Part shown: piece by piece, positions 38,237-47,019 of the stretch
Layout of the letters: each line of letters begins with the position of its first letter
Position numbering within the stretch: position 1 is the first letter of the stretch
Origin: JAPLJU01 sp036725345
GTDB lineage: Bacteria; Desulfobacterota; Syntrophia; Syntrophales; UBA2192
Reading direction: 5' to 3'
Assembly (NCBI GenBank): GCA_036725345.1
Contig: DAIMEJ010000009.1
Location: forward strand, 73,656 to 137,655
Length of the DNA: 64,000 nucleotides
Notes under the pieces: generated by a model
The model's input: only the letters and a program-made list of their open reading frames with translations
Database searches by the model: none
Told to the model about the DNA's origin: nothing
Program-made: the position numbers and the translations under genes

Positions 38237-39249
38237 TTCGACCAGAGCCCCCTGTCCTCGAGTTTCTTGACCAGCTCCGCCAGAAGTGCCTTGATGCCTC
38301 CACCCGTAACCGCGGAGACGGGGAACATTTTTACGCCCTTTTTCCGAAAGATGTCAATGACTTTTTGCATCTTTTCGGCAGTGGCGGGGAGGTCCGTCTT
38401 CGTGAGCGCCACGATCTGCGGTTTTTCCTTCAGGCGGGCGCCGTAAAGGGCAAGCTCCCGGTTGACCGCTTCAAAATTCTTCCAGGCCTTCGCCGGAGGC
38501 TCCCGGGAGACATCGATCAGGTGCAGCAGCAGCGTCGTCCTTTCGATGTGACGAAGAAACCTCGTCCCCAGGCCCGTTCCCGCATGGGCCCCCTCGATGA
38601 GACCCGGGATGTCGGCAACCACGAAGGAACGGTCATCACTGTAGCGCACGACGCCCAGGTTGGGAACGAGGGTCGTGAAGGGATAGTCGGCGATCTTGGG
38701 CCGCGCCGCGGAGATCCTCGAGATGAGCGTCGACTTCCCCACGTTGGGCAGACCGATGATCCCCACATCCGCCAGAAGCTTGAGTTCAAGAAGGACCCGG
38801 CGTTCCTCGCCCGGCCGCCCGTCCTCGGCATGACGCGGCGCTCTGCGGGTCGGCGTTGCAAAGCGGGCGTTTCCGCGGCCGCCGATTCCCCCCCGCGCGG
38901 CGATATATTCCTCCCCGTCCGCCGCCAGGTCCGCAAGGACCTCCCCTGTCTCGGCGTCCCGGACCACCGTCCCGACGGGCACAAGGATCTCCACATCCTG
39001 GCCGCTCCGGCCGGTCCGGTTGTTCCCGCTGCCATGGGATCCTCTCTCGGCCGCGTGATGCTGGTTGAACTTCAGGTCCAGAAGCGTGTGGTGGCCCCGC
39101 GAGGCCCTGATGACCACGTCTCCCCCGTTGCCTCCGTCGCCGCCGTCGGGTCCTCCCCTGGGGACATACTTCTCCCGGCGGAAACTCACGCAGCCTCTCC
39201 CGCCGTCGCCCCCTTTCACAAATATCTTTGCCTCGTCGATGAACTTCAT
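38233..39249 (-). CDS. obgE: GTPase ObgE/CgtA
   Basis: Ribosome-associated GTPase that acts in 50S assembly and stress control. Start at MKFIDEAKIFVKGGDGG (39249), the universal Obg N-terminus; the in-frame extension to 39279 is not conserved. The Gly-rich Obg fold covers 1-157, and the G domain includes GLPNVGKST and DIPGLIEGA. The 338-residue length means only a short C-terminal tail. Confidence 0.97.
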   Translation of the reverse strand: MKFIDEAKIFVKGGDGGRGCVSFRREKYVPRGGPDGGDGGNGGDVVIRASRGHHTLLDLKFNQHHAAERGSHGSGNNRTGRSGQDVEILVPVGTVVRDAETGEVLADLAADGEEYIAARGGIGGRGNARFATPTRRAPRHAEDGRPGEERRVLLELKLLADVGIIGLPNVGKSTLISRISAARPKIADYPFTTLVPNLGVVRYSDDRSFVVADIPGLIEGAHAGTGLGTRFLRHIERTTLLLHLIDVSREPPAKAWKNFEAVNRELALYGARLKEKPQIVALTKTDLPATAEKMQKVIDIFRKKGVKMFPVSAVTGGGIKALLAELVKKLEDRGLWSK

Positions 39250-39291
39250 GTCTTTGAAACCGCTCCCGGAGGCCGGCACGCGCGGCCATAA

Positions 39292-39323
39292 AGAAAGCCC
39301 TCATGACGAGATGAGGGCTTTCT
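39292..39323 (-). terminator. Stem-loop between the cold-shock gene and obgE
   Basis: Perfect stem AGAAAGCCCTCAT/ATGAGGGCTTTCT with loop GACGAG. On the minus strand it lies 204 bases after the cold-shock gene and about 43 before obgE. It probably ends the cold-shock transcript. The T-tract is short. Confidence 0.6.
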
Positions 39324-39526
39324 GAGATGACGACCGGGGTTATGAAAAGATGCGAATGAGCCCTTCAGCAGGGTGCACACAGGCGGCCCGCAGAGCCTTC
39401 TGCTGAAGGTCCCCCATGGATCAAGCCGAAGACCTGAAACGCCGGATAGCCTCTCGGCTTGTGATGAAATCGCAACGTTCGGCGTCACCCGATCGATCCG
39501 CCTGACGATAACGACCGGAAGCGCCT

Positions 39527-39736
39527 TTAGAGTCGTTTGACCTCTGCCGCGGCCTGGCCCTTGTTGTCCTGCTTGATCGAGAACTCGACTCGATCGCCCT
39601 CCTTGAGACTCCTGAAACCGTCGCCAACAATGGCGGAGTAGTGCACAAAAACATCCCCCCCCGACTCACGCGAGATGAAGCCATACCCCTTCTTGTTGTC
39701 AAACCACTTTACCGTCCCCACTTCTCGCTCGGCCAT
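39527..39736 (-). CDS. Cold-shock domain protein
   Basis: A 69-residue single CSD protein with both RNA-binding motifs, GTVKWFDNKKGYGFISRE (8-25) and DVFVHYSAI (28-36). It is a nucleic-acid chaperone of the CspA group. It stands between rpmA and obgE, which are normally adjacent, and is bounded by terminators on both sides, so it is a separate transcription unit. AGGAGG precedes the ATG. Confidence 0.95.
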   Translation of the reverse strand: MAEREVGTVKWFDNKKGYGFISRESGGDVFVHYSAIVGDGFRSLKEGDRVEFSIKQDNKGQAAAEVKRL

Positions 39737-39830
39737 AATAAAAACTCCTCCTTTTCATGGAAAAAATCGCCCGGTCCCGAATTCCGCCCGGGCGGCGTCG
39801 ACGATATGCCTATAAAGAAAAAAAGCATAA

Positions 39831-39877
39831 AAAAGGGCGTTCATCAACCATGCTTCGCATGGGATAAACACCCTTTA
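39831..39877 (-). terminator. Rho-independent terminator of rplU-rpmA
   Basis: Nested stem with outer AAAGGG/CCCTTT and inner CCATGC/GCATGG around TTC, followed on the minus strand by TTTTTTATGCTTTTTTT. It lies 85 bases after rpmA and ends the ribosomal protein transcript. Confidence 0.8.
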
Positions 39878-39961
39878 TATCCGGATATGCCTGAGCTTTG
39901 TGACGACACGTGCCGAGAATCTTTGCTGAACGAATTTAGAGCCGAGAACGAAAATCCTTTT

Positions 39962-40216
39962 TCAGGATGCGTAAACGCTGACCTTCTTCCGGTCTTTGCC
40001 CATCCTCTCGTATTTCACGACCCCGTCGATCTTGGAAAAAAGCGTATAGTCTTTTCCAAGCCCCACGTTCCTGCCGGGATGAATCCTGGTTCCAAGCTGA
40101 CGAACGATGATCGCGCCGGCCAGAACCTCCTGGCCGCTGAATACCTTCACGCCCCGGCGCTGGGCGTTGCTGTCCCTGCCGTTGCGGGTACTTCCCTGTC
40201 CTTTCTTGTGAGCCAT
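39962..40216 (-). CDS. rpmA: 50S ribosomal protein L27
   Basis: An 84-residue L27 reading MAHKKGQGSTRNGRDS, whose N-terminal tail reaches the peptidyl-transferase centre, followed by RRGVKVFSGQ and HPGRNVGLGKDYTLF. It follows rplU by 12 bases. Confidence 0.97.
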   Translation of the reverse strand: MAHKKGQGSTRNGRDSNAQRRGVKVFSGQEVLAGAIIVRQLGTRIHPGRNVGLGKDYTLFSKIDGVVKYERMGKDRKKVSVYAS

Positions 40217-40228
40217 CGGATCCTCCGA

Positions 40229-40540
40229 TTACACCGAGATTTCCTTGATCTTGACACGGGTCAATTCCTGGCGGTGGCCCCGTTTCTTTCGAAAGCCTTT
40301 TCTCTTTTTCATCTTGAAGACCGTGAGCTTGGGGCCCTTTGTCTGGGCGATGATCTCCCCGACCACTTTCGCCTGTTTCACAAAAGGTTTTCCGACTTCG
40401 GTCGCCTCACCCGTTGAAACCAGAAGGACCTCATCAAAAAGGACCTCCGTACCCGCCTGGCCCTCGATTTTCTCGACTTTCAGGAAATCGCCCTCGGATA
40501 CCTTGTACTGTTTACCACCCGTCTTGATCACGGCGTACAT
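40229..40540 (-). CDS. rplU: 50S ribosomal protein L21
   Basis: A 103-residue L21 beginning MYAVIKTGGKQYKVSEGD and ending GHRQELTRVKIKEISV. The ATG at 40540 is preferred to an in-frame ATG 18 bases upstream because AGAGGA precedes it and all homologues start there. It is the first gene after a perfect-consensus promoter. Confidence 0.97.
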   Translation of the reverse strand: MYAVIKTGGKQYKVSEGDFLKVEKIEGQAGTEVLFDEVLLVSTGEATEVGKPFVKQAKVVGEIIAQTKGPKLTVFKMKKRKGFRKKRGHRQELTRVKIKEISV

Positions 40541-40575
40541 GACACGCGTCCTCTTCATGGGAATCGAAAGCTCGA

Positions 40576-40603
40576 ATTATAGAAAATTATTTCGATTTGT
40601 CAA
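40576..40603 (-). promoter_or_regulatory. Consensus promoter of rplU-rpmA
   Basis: Minus strand TTGACA (40598-40603), 16-base spacer and TATAAT (40576-40581): both hexamers are perfect. It starts 36 bases from the rplU ATG and overlaps the extreme 3' end of the radical SAM gene. Confidence 0.8.
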
Positions 40604-43098
40604 CAGATTTTATCGCCAAAGAGGGTCCTCTTCTTGATCACCCGCAATCGTTTCGCCTCTTCCTCCTCAAAGCCGAGCACGCGGGTCAAGATCTCCAGCG
40701 GTCTGGCCGTACCTTCCTCCGTCTGCAGGAGAAGAAGAATGATTTTATGGACTTGCCGATCCACAACAAGCCGCCCCACACAGGGCCGTATATTCTTCCT
40801 GCGGACCCCCTCCTTTTCCCGGCGGGTTACTTCACACTCCTTTTTGCTGAGGAACTCGCCTATCCTTCCTTCGAGTTCGCGGGTGCGGTTGCCCGTGAGG
40901 GTTTCAGGCAGCGGGATCTCATATTCAAACCCTTTGATATTCTTTAGAAGTTCCCCATCACCCGGGCGGATCTCCCGGATGTCCTCAACGGAGAGACCGG
41001 AAGGAAGCCTCTCGTTCAACCTTTGGCGAAGCTTCCAGGGTTCGCCCGGAAGCGGCTCCTCGACCAGCAGGTCGGCGTGCTCCTCCAGACTCTCCATCCC
41101 CACGGCGGTGGCGTGACCGAAGGAAAGCCTGGGATGGGGGCGAAAACCCTCGGAATAGGCAAGGGAGAGGCCGGTCTGCCTGATCGCCCGGATGAGGGCC
41201 GAGGCGACCTCCAGGTGTGAGAGAAACCTTGCTTCTCCCGCCTTCGAAAACTTGAGCCGCCATTTCACGCCCGCCGGCCCTTTCTTTTTTTGCGCCTTGT
41301 CCGGAGGTTCGAAGACCTCGTCCCCCGGCTTTTTCGCTTCGACGATCCTGACGGACTCGAAATCACAGACACCGCAGGACTGACACTCCCCCGTCCGGCA
41401 ATCCGCAGTGAGGGACCCCTCGCGTGACTTCTGATACTCCTTCAAGAGAAAATCTTCGGAAAGACCGCAATCCACCCGTGCCCACGGCAGGGGCTCGCCG
41501 GTCCCGCGCTCCCGAAGATAGTCCTCTGCCCGGATGCCAGTCTCCGCCAGGGCCTTCTGCCAGTCATCAAACCTGAAGGCGTCGCTCCAGCCGTCGAACC
41601 GGCATCCGAAACGATAGGCCCTTTCAACAACCGCGGCGAGCCGCTCATCTCCCCGCGAGAAGATGCCTTCCAGATGACTCATCCGGCCGTCGTGCCACTT
41701 GAGTGCGAGGTTCCGGTGGGTGATCCGTTTCTTGAAGAATCTCTGCTTATCCAGGATCTCTTCCAGATCCGACTGCCCGTGCCACTGGAAGGGCGTGTGG
41801 GGCTTGGGAACGAAGGTGGAGAGGGCGAGATTAACCAGCCTCTGGGATTTCCCCTCCCGGAGCACCTTGTAGGCGAGGTCCGCGATTCCCTCCAAGTCCT
41901 CTTCCCGCTCCCCCGGGATGCCGATCATGAAATAAAGCTTGACGGACTTCCAGCCCCCCTCGAAGACGCGCCTTGCCGTTTGAAGGAGATCCTCCTCCGT
42001 ATTACCCTTGTTGATGATATCCCTCAGCCGCTGGGTGCCGGCCTCGGGCGCCAGCGTAAAGCTGGTTTTCCTCACCTTTCTGATCTCCTCGATGAGCTTC
42101 CGGCTGAGCGTCTCCACGCGCAGTGAGGGAAGCCCGACGGCGACGCGACGGTCGTAGAACCGGTTCATGAAATCGGACAGAACGTATTCGATCCCGGAGT
42201 AATCGCCGGTGCTGAGCGACAGAAGGGAAATTTCATCGTAGCCCGTGGCGCAGAGCATTTCCTCGGCCATGACCCGCAACACGGAGGGAGAACGCTCCCG
42301 CACGGGCCGCCAGACCATTCCCGCCTGGCAGAACCGGCAGCCCCTCGTGCAACCCCGCGCGATTTCCAGGGTGGCCCTGTCGTGAATCGTGTTCATGAGA
42401 GGAACGAGCGGCTTGAGGGGGATCCGCCACGCGTCGAGATCCGTGACGATTCTTTTTCTGATCCGTGCCTCCGAACCGCGCAGGGCCGGCACGTAGACCC
42501 CTTCCAGTTCGGAGAGCATCGTCAGAATCTTCCTGCGGTCGCCGCCTTTCTCCTTCCCTTCCCGGACGGCCCGGGCGATCTCCACGACGACCTCCTCGCC
42601 TTCGCCGATGACGACGGCATCGAAGAAAGGCGCCATGGGCGCGGGGTTGAAGGCGCAAGGTCCCCCGGCAATGATCAGGGGATCGCCTTCCCGCCGGTCC
42701 CCGGCCCGAAGCGGCACACCCCCCAGATCGAGCATGTTCAGGACGTTCGTGTAGGAGAGTTCATACTGGAGTGAAAAGCCGACAATGTCGAAGTTCCGGA
42801 GGGGCGTTCTCGACTCCAGCGAGGACAGCTGAAGCCCGGCCGTTCTCATGCGTCGCTCCATGTCCGGCCACGGCGCGTAAAATCGCTCCGCCACGATGTT
42901 GGGATCGCTGTTCAGGATGGCGTAGAGGATCTGGAGGCCCAGGTGGGACATGCCGACTTCGTAGGCATCGGGAAAGGCAAGCGCAAAGGCCAGCTGGCAT
43001 TTTGCCCTGTCTTTGCGGACGGTGTTGACTTCCCCGCCGATGTAGCGACTCGGCTTTTCCACAAGGGAGAGGATCTCTTCAAAAGAGCTCGATGTCAT
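40600..43098 (-). CDS. B12-binding radical SAM protein (TIGR03960 type) fused to DUF2344 domain
   Basis: An 832-residue protein. Residues about 40-180 resemble a cobalamin-binding domain; CTRGCRFCQAG (250-260) supplies the three Cys of the radical SAM 4Fe-4S cluster; a second Cys cluster, CRTGECQSCGVC, lies near 580; the last about 220 residues match the radical-SAM-associated TIGR03936/DUF2344 domain. The family is conserved beside rplU in deltaproteobacteria and clostridia, and its substrate is not established. Its start overlaps the mdh stop by 4 bases. Confidence 0.9.
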   Translation of the reverse strand: MTSSSFEEILSLVEKPSRYIGGEVNTVRKDRAKCQLAFALAFPDAYEVGMSHLGLQILYAILNSDPNIVAERFYAPWPDMERRMRTAGLQLSSLESRTPLRNFDIVGFSLQYELSYTNVLNMLDLGGVPLRAGDRREGDPLIIAGGPCAFNPAPMAPFFDAVVIGEGEEVVVEIARAVREGKEKGGDRRKILTMLSELEGVYVPALRGSEARIRKRIVTDLDAWRIPLKPLVPLMNTIHDRATLEIARGCTRGCRFCQAGMVWRPVRERSPSVLRVMAEEMLCATGYDEISLLSLSTGDYSGIEYVLSDFMNRFYDRRVAVGLPSLRVETLSRKLIEEIRKVRKTSFTLAPEAGTQRLRDIINKGNTEEDLLQTARRVFEGGWKSVKLYFMIGIPGEREEDLEGIADLAYKVLREGKSQRLVNLALSTFVPKPHTPFQWHGQSDLEEILDKQRFFKKRITHRNLALKWHDGRMSHLEGIFSRGDERLAAVVERAYRFGCRFDGWSDAFRFDDWQKALAETGIRAEDYLRERGTGEPLPWARVDCGLSEDFLLKEYQKSREGSLTADCRTGECQSCGVCDFESVRIVEAKKPGDEVFEPPDKAQKKKGPAGVKWRLKFSKAGEARFLSHLEVASALIRAIRQTGLSLAYSEGFRPHPRLSFGHATAVGMESLEEHADLLVEEPLPGEPWKLRQRLNERLPSGLSVEDIREIRPGDGELLKNIKGFEYEIPLPETLTGNRTRELEGRIGEFLSKKECEVTRREKEGVRRKNIRPCVGRLVVDRQVHKIILLLLQTEEGTARPLEILTRVLGFEEEEAKRLRVIKKRTLFGDKIC

Positions 43099-44027
43099 GT
43101 GACGCGAAGTTCGTTGAATGTTTTTTCCACGCGTTCGGCCGATCGGCGCAGGGCATCGCGTTCTTCCGCCGTCAGCTCGATTTCATACCTGTCTTCGACG
43201 CCGCCCGCGCCCAGTTTGACCGGTATGCCGATGAAGCAACCCCGTATGCCGTACTGGCCGTCGAGGTACGTGGATGCCGGCACGACCCGTTTGCTGTCCC
43301 GGAGAATGGCTTCGACCATGACGAAAACGGCGGCGGACGGGGCATGAAAGGCGCTTCCCGTCTTCAAAAGACCGATAATCTCCGCCCCCCCGTACCTGGT
43401 CCGCTCGATGATGGCCTGATGCCGCTCCGGCTTCACGAGCTGACCCACCGGAACCCCTTTCAGGGTCGTGCGGCGACCCACGGGCACCATGCTGTCTCCA
43501 TGCCCGCCCAGGACCAGCGCTTCTATTTCTCTCGGCGCCACCCCAAGCTCCTCGGCCAGGAAGAGCTGGTATCGGGCCGAGTCCAGAACACCCCCCATGC
43601 CGACGACCCGATGGGCGGGGAAACCGGAGACCTTCCAGGCGAGCTGGGTCATCACATCGACAGGGTTTGTGACCATGAGCAGAATGCATTCCGGCGCGTA
43701 GGTTTTGACCCTTTCCGTGACGGATTGGATGATCTTTCCGTTTTTGGCGGCGAGTTCCTCCCGGCTCATTCCGGGCAGTCTGGCAAAACCCGCGGTGACC
43801 ACGACGATCCGGGATCCCCGGATCTCCGAAAAATCATTGGTCCCCGTGATCTTGACGTCAAAGCCCTCGATTCCCGCGGACTGGGCGATATCCAGAGCTT
43901 TTCCCTGTGGCATCCCTTCAACGATGTCCACCAGAACGACGTGCGCAAGATCATGCTCCACGATTCTCTGGGCTGTCATCGTACCGACAAAACCTGCGCC
44001 GACCACGGACACTTTGGGGATGTTCAT
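43095..44027 (-). CDS. mdh: Malate dehydrogenase
   Basis: Interconverts malate and oxaloacetate with NAD(H). Start at MNIPKVSVVGAGFVG (44027); the frame is open further upstream but unrelated. The 310-residue protein is of the LDH-like MDH type, with GAGFVG, VTNPVDVMT, the ARYQLFLAEEL segment and catalytic His in GGHGDSMVP. Distinguishing malate from lactate specificity rests on overall resemblance, so lactate dehydrogenase is a minor alternative. Confidence 0.9.
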   Translation of the reverse strand: MNIPKVSVVGAGFVGTMTAQRIVEHDLAHVVLVDIVEGMPQGKALDIAQSAGIEGFDVKITGTNDFSEIRGSRIVVVTAGFARLPGMSREELAAKNGKIIQSVTERVKTYAPECILLMVTNPVDVMTQLAWKVSGFPAHRVVGMGGVLDSARYQLFLAEELGVAPREIEALVLGGHGDSMVPVGRRTTLKGVPVGQLVKPERHQAIIERTRYGGAEIIGLLKTGSAFHAPSAAVFVMVEAILRDSKRVVPASTYLDGQYGIRGCFIGIPVKLGAGGVEDRYEIELTAEERDALRRSAERVEKTFNELRVT

Positions 44028-44088
44028 GTGAGACTCCTGCTGATGGATGGACGGCCGTCCGCACGCACCGGGTTGGACGGCGCGGCCG

Positions 44089-44571
44089 CTATTCACCGGT
44101 GTTTTCCGTCTTCTGCTCCGGCAGAAGACCATACTTCCAGGGGTTTTTCCGGATGTCCCCGTACTTCGAAAGAACAAACCTGCGGGGGAAATGGGGCTTC
44201 GAAATGTAGGGAAGCGCGTCTTTCCTGAAGTGATCCTCGAATTCCCTGAAGACCTTTTCACGATCCCGGAGGGGAACAAAGGTCCTCTCATTCGAGTGCT
44301 CAAAAAGGACTTCCGTCCCGAAGATGTTCGTGGTCATCTCGTAATGCTCCCGCCGGTCGAAATACGCCTCCTTGACCTCCACCTGGACCCTCGCGAGGAA
44401 GACAACCTTCACCATGTCCTGCGCGACGGGGCGGGATCGGTCATAAACCTCTACGGTCAACCTGTTCGGCAGGATGATCTCCTCAACAAGTTTCATTCCT
44501 CCGAGTCCCTCCGGCGTTATTCGTATCGGGGATGTACGACCGTTACGGCGGTGAGCCTCCAGAGCCTCCAT
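44089..44571 (-). CDS. Conserved hypothetical protein
   Basis: A 160-residue soluble protein with no family I can name. The core begins MKLVEEIILPNRLTVEVYDRSRPVAQDM, rich in beta-prone segments, and the C-terminus (LSKYGDIRKNPWKYGLL) is basic and aromatic. The true start may be the internal ATG at 44496, although its GGAGGA abuts the codon. It lies 61 bases upstream of mdh on the same strand. Similar small proteins with this opening occur in Geobacter-like genomes as far as I recall. Confidence 0.6.
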   Translation of the reverse strand: MEALEAHRRNGRTSPIRITPEGLGGMKLVEEIILPNRLTVEVYDRSRPVAQDMVKVVFLARVQVEVKEAYFDRREHYEMTTNIFGTEVLFEHSNERTFVPLRDREKVFREFEDHFRKDALPYISKPHFPRRFVLSKYGDIRKNPWKYGLLPEQKTENTGE

Positions 44572-44686
44572 CCCGGCAAGCCTTTCCGCTTGACGCCCAA
44601 GCTTGTTAAAGCCTATACTTATTTTTTGCCGAAAAATAGGGTTTTGTGTTTAACACATTTGCAAGGGAATTTGAAGGGATAAGAAA

Positions 44687-45541
44687 ATGGAAAGCCACAA
44701 TGCGATCCTCCTTCTCACCTGTCCCGACAAGAAAGGCATCGTGGCATCGGTGTCCAACTTCATCTTCAACCACAACGGGAACATCGTCCACGCCGCCCAG
44801 CACACGGCCGAGGACCAGATCTTTTTTATGCGAATCGAGTGGGAGTTGAACGGCTTCGACATTCCGAGGGATGAGATCGGCGCGGCCTTCGAGACCCTTG
44901 CCCGGCGGTTCGACATGAAATGGGATCTTCATTTCACCGACAGAGTGGCGCGGATGGCCATTTTCGTCTCCCGGCACCTTTACAGTTTCTATGACCTCGT
45001 GTTTCGCCACCGGATGGGGGAATTCAAGGCTGAGATCCCGCTGGTCATCAGCAATCACCTGGACGCGAAACCCCTGGCGGAGAGCTTCGGCCTGCCTTTC
45101 CGTCATTATCCGATCACCCCGGATAACAAGGCGGAGCAGGAGACCCGGGAACTGGAAGAAATGCAGAGACACAGGGTTGATCTGATCGTCCTCGCCCGTT
45201 ACATGCAGGTCCTGACGGGCCGCTTCATCGATCTGTACCCCAATCGAATCATCAACATCCACCACTCCTTCCTCCCGGCCTTTGCCGGGGGCAAACCTTA
45301 CCAGCAGGCCTATGACCGGGGCGTGAAGATCATCGGGGCGACGAGCCATTATGTTACGGAGTCCCTCGACGACGGCCCCATCATCGTCCAGGACATCATC
45401 CGGACCTCCCACCGGGATACCGTGGAAGACATGAAGATGAAAGGGAAAGACATTGAGCGGATGGTCCTGGCCAAGGCGGTGAAACTTCACCTGGAGCACC
45501 GGATCCTCGTTCACGGCTCAAAGACCATCGTGCTGGAGTAG
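44687..45541 (+). CDS. purU: Formyltetrahydrofolate deformylase
   Basis: Hydrolyses 10-formyl-tetrahydrofolate to formate and tetrahydrofolate, balancing one-carbon pools. The 284 residues consist of an N-terminal ACT domain (about 7-85) and a formyltransferase-like domain with INIHHSFLPAFAGG and GATSHYVTESLDDGPII, which contains the catalytic Asn/His/Asp pattern. In a syntroph or formate-using anaerobe this may tie in with formate metabolism (inference). Confidence 0.95.
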   Translation: MESHNAILLLTCPDKKGIVASVSNFIFNHNGNIVHAAQHTAEDQIFFMRIEWELNGFDIPRDEIGAAFETLARRFDMKWDLHFTDRVARMAIFVSRHLYSFYDLVFRHRMGEFKAEIPLVISNHLDAKPLAESFGLPFRHYPITPDNKAEQETRELEEMQRHRVDLIVLARYMQVLTGRFIDLYPNRIINIHHSFLPAFAGGKPYQQAYDRGVKIIGATSHYVTESLDDGPIIVQDIIRTSHRDTVEDMKMKGKDIERMVLAKAVKLHLEHRILVHGSKTIVLE

Positions 45542-45610
45542 AAAAGGGGCCGCTTCCTCCGGTGGCCCCGGTCGATGTGCGGCCGGGAAGCCATTTTTTC
45601 CGAGCAGGCT

Positions 45611-46423
45611 ATGGAAAAGGAATTCATTCATCTCTGCCAGCCCGACGAAAAGAAATCCTGCGCCGCCTGCTGCGGGTTATACAACTACGCCGACAGCCGG
45701 AAGGAAGCCCTCCGGAAACGCCTGGAGCGGCGCACCCGGCTCTTCCAAGAGATCGTCCGGGGGCGAGCCGACCTGTCGTCCTTCTCGCAGAAGGTGAGGC
45801 AGGAAGAAGATCAAGCCAGGCTCTACGAGGTCATATACTGTTGCGAGTACCTGGGGTTTCTCGACGCCGACGGAACGAAGGTCGGCTGTCTCCTCCATCC
45901 CCGCCGCAACGGCGGCGATGACCTGCGGGGCGTGTCCTTCTACGGGAGGGAACTGTGCGACGGTCATTTCTGCCCGAGCTACCACTACATCTCCGGGGAA
46001 GAGAAACGGGCCCTCATCGAGGTCATCGATGACTGGTACCTCTTTGGACTCGTCGTGACCGACATCGATCTCGTCAAAGAGTATTTCCGGCTGGTCAGCG
46101 AGGCCGTCGGCGAGATGCCCTCTCACCGCCGTTTCAGGGAGCCCCGGCTCCGGGACATCGCCTTTCGTTTCTTCCGGCTGAAGGTTGACTGGCCCTTCCG
46201 CTCGCCCGACGCCAATCGTTTCGGCAAGTACTACTTCGACGGCTCGCAGTACATGATTCGCTACATCGACTACGAATCCCTGGGCTGTGAAAAATCCAGA
46301 TTTGACCGTATTTTCATGAGCCTGTCCTCTGTTTTCCAGGACGGAAAAGCGCTCCGGGAGGCTGAAAAAATCATCGAGGGGAACCTCCTGGAATTCACCG
46401 GCGTCTACACTGGAAAGCATTGA
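45611..46423 (+). CDS. Cysteine-cluster protein of unknown function
   Basis: A 270-residue soluble protein. Near the N-terminus is CQPDEKKSCAACCGLYNY, and further on CCEYLG, GCLLHPRRNGG and CDGHFCPSYHY. These Cys-rich motifs recall the YkgJ-like zinc or iron-sulfur cluster proteins. An ATG at 45575 would add 12 residues; the start at MEKEFIHLC was preferred because the extension has no ribosome-binding site. It lies between purU and hpt. No confident function. Confidence 0.65.
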   Translation: MEKEFIHLCQPDEKKSCAACCGLYNYADSRKEALRKRLERRTRLFQEIVRGRADLSSFSQKVRQEEDQARLYEVIYCCEYLGFLDADGTKVGCLLHPRRNGGDDLRGVSFYGRELCDGHFCPSYHYISGEEKRALIEVIDDWYLFGLVVTDIDLVKEYFRLVSEAVGEMPSHRRFREPRLRDIAFRFFRLKVDWPFRSPDANRFGKYYFDGSQYMIRYIDYESLGCEKSRFDRIFMSLSSVFQDGKALREAEKIIEGNLLEFTGVYTGKH

Positions 46424-46429
46424 TTTCAA

Positions 46430-46458
46430 TTGACAATCTTTCGCCTCTTGGGTAGTGT
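46430..46458 (+). promoter_or_regulatory. Candidate promoter of hpt
   Basis: TTGACA (46430-46435), 17-base spacer and TAGTGT (46453-46458), starting just after the preceding stop codon and 23 bases from the hpt start. Confidence 0.5.
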
Positions 46459-46480
46459 GACGCCTTAAGAGGTTTGAGCG

Positions 46481-47005
46481 GTGGAGAAATACAGGAAAAG
46501 GATCCTCTACAGCAGGGACGTCATCGACCAGCGCGTGAAGGCACTGGCCGGGCAAGTCTCCAGGGACTTCAGCGGGAAAGATCTCATCGTGGTGGGGGTG
46601 CTCAAGGGCTCCTTCATATTCATGGCCGATCTCATACGGGCCATGACAATCCCCTGCACGATCGACTTCATCCGTCTGGCCAGTTACGGTTCCGCCACCG
46701 TCAGCTCGGGAAAGGTCCGGATCACGAAGGACATCGAAACACCCATTACGGGCAGGGATGTCCTGGTCGTGGAGGACATCATTGATACAGGCCTGACGCT
46801 GGCCTTTCTGAAGGAAAAATTGCTGGAGCGGAATCCACGAACGCTGAGGTTCTGCACCCTGATCGACAAGAAACACCGGCGGGAAGTGGCGTTTCAATCC
46901 GATTACGTGGGCTTTGACCTTGATCAGGGATTCGTCGTGGGATACGGACTGGACTTCGACGAAAAGGCCCGTTATCTCCCTGATGTTTACGTTCTGGAAG
47001 AATGA
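46481..47005 (+). CDS. hpt: Hypoxanthine phosphoribosyltransferase
   Basis: Purine salvage enzyme that makes IMP or GMP. The 174 residues include the PRPP-binding loop VVEDIIDTGLTL (about 87-98) and GVLKGSFIF near the N-terminus. It starts with GTG after AAGAGG. Its stop codon overlaps a possible upstream start of the zinc-ribbon gene. Confidence 0.94.
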   Translation: MEKYRKRILYSRDVIDQRVKALAGQVSRDFSGKDLIVVGVLKGSFIFMADLIRAMTIPCTIDFIRLASYGSATVSSGKVRITKDIETPITGRDVLVVEDIIDTGLTLAFLKEKLLERNPRTLRFCTLIDKKHRREVAFQSDYVGFDLDQGFVVGYGLDFDEKARYLPDVYVLEE

Positions 47006-47019
47006 AAAGAGGGGGCTTT

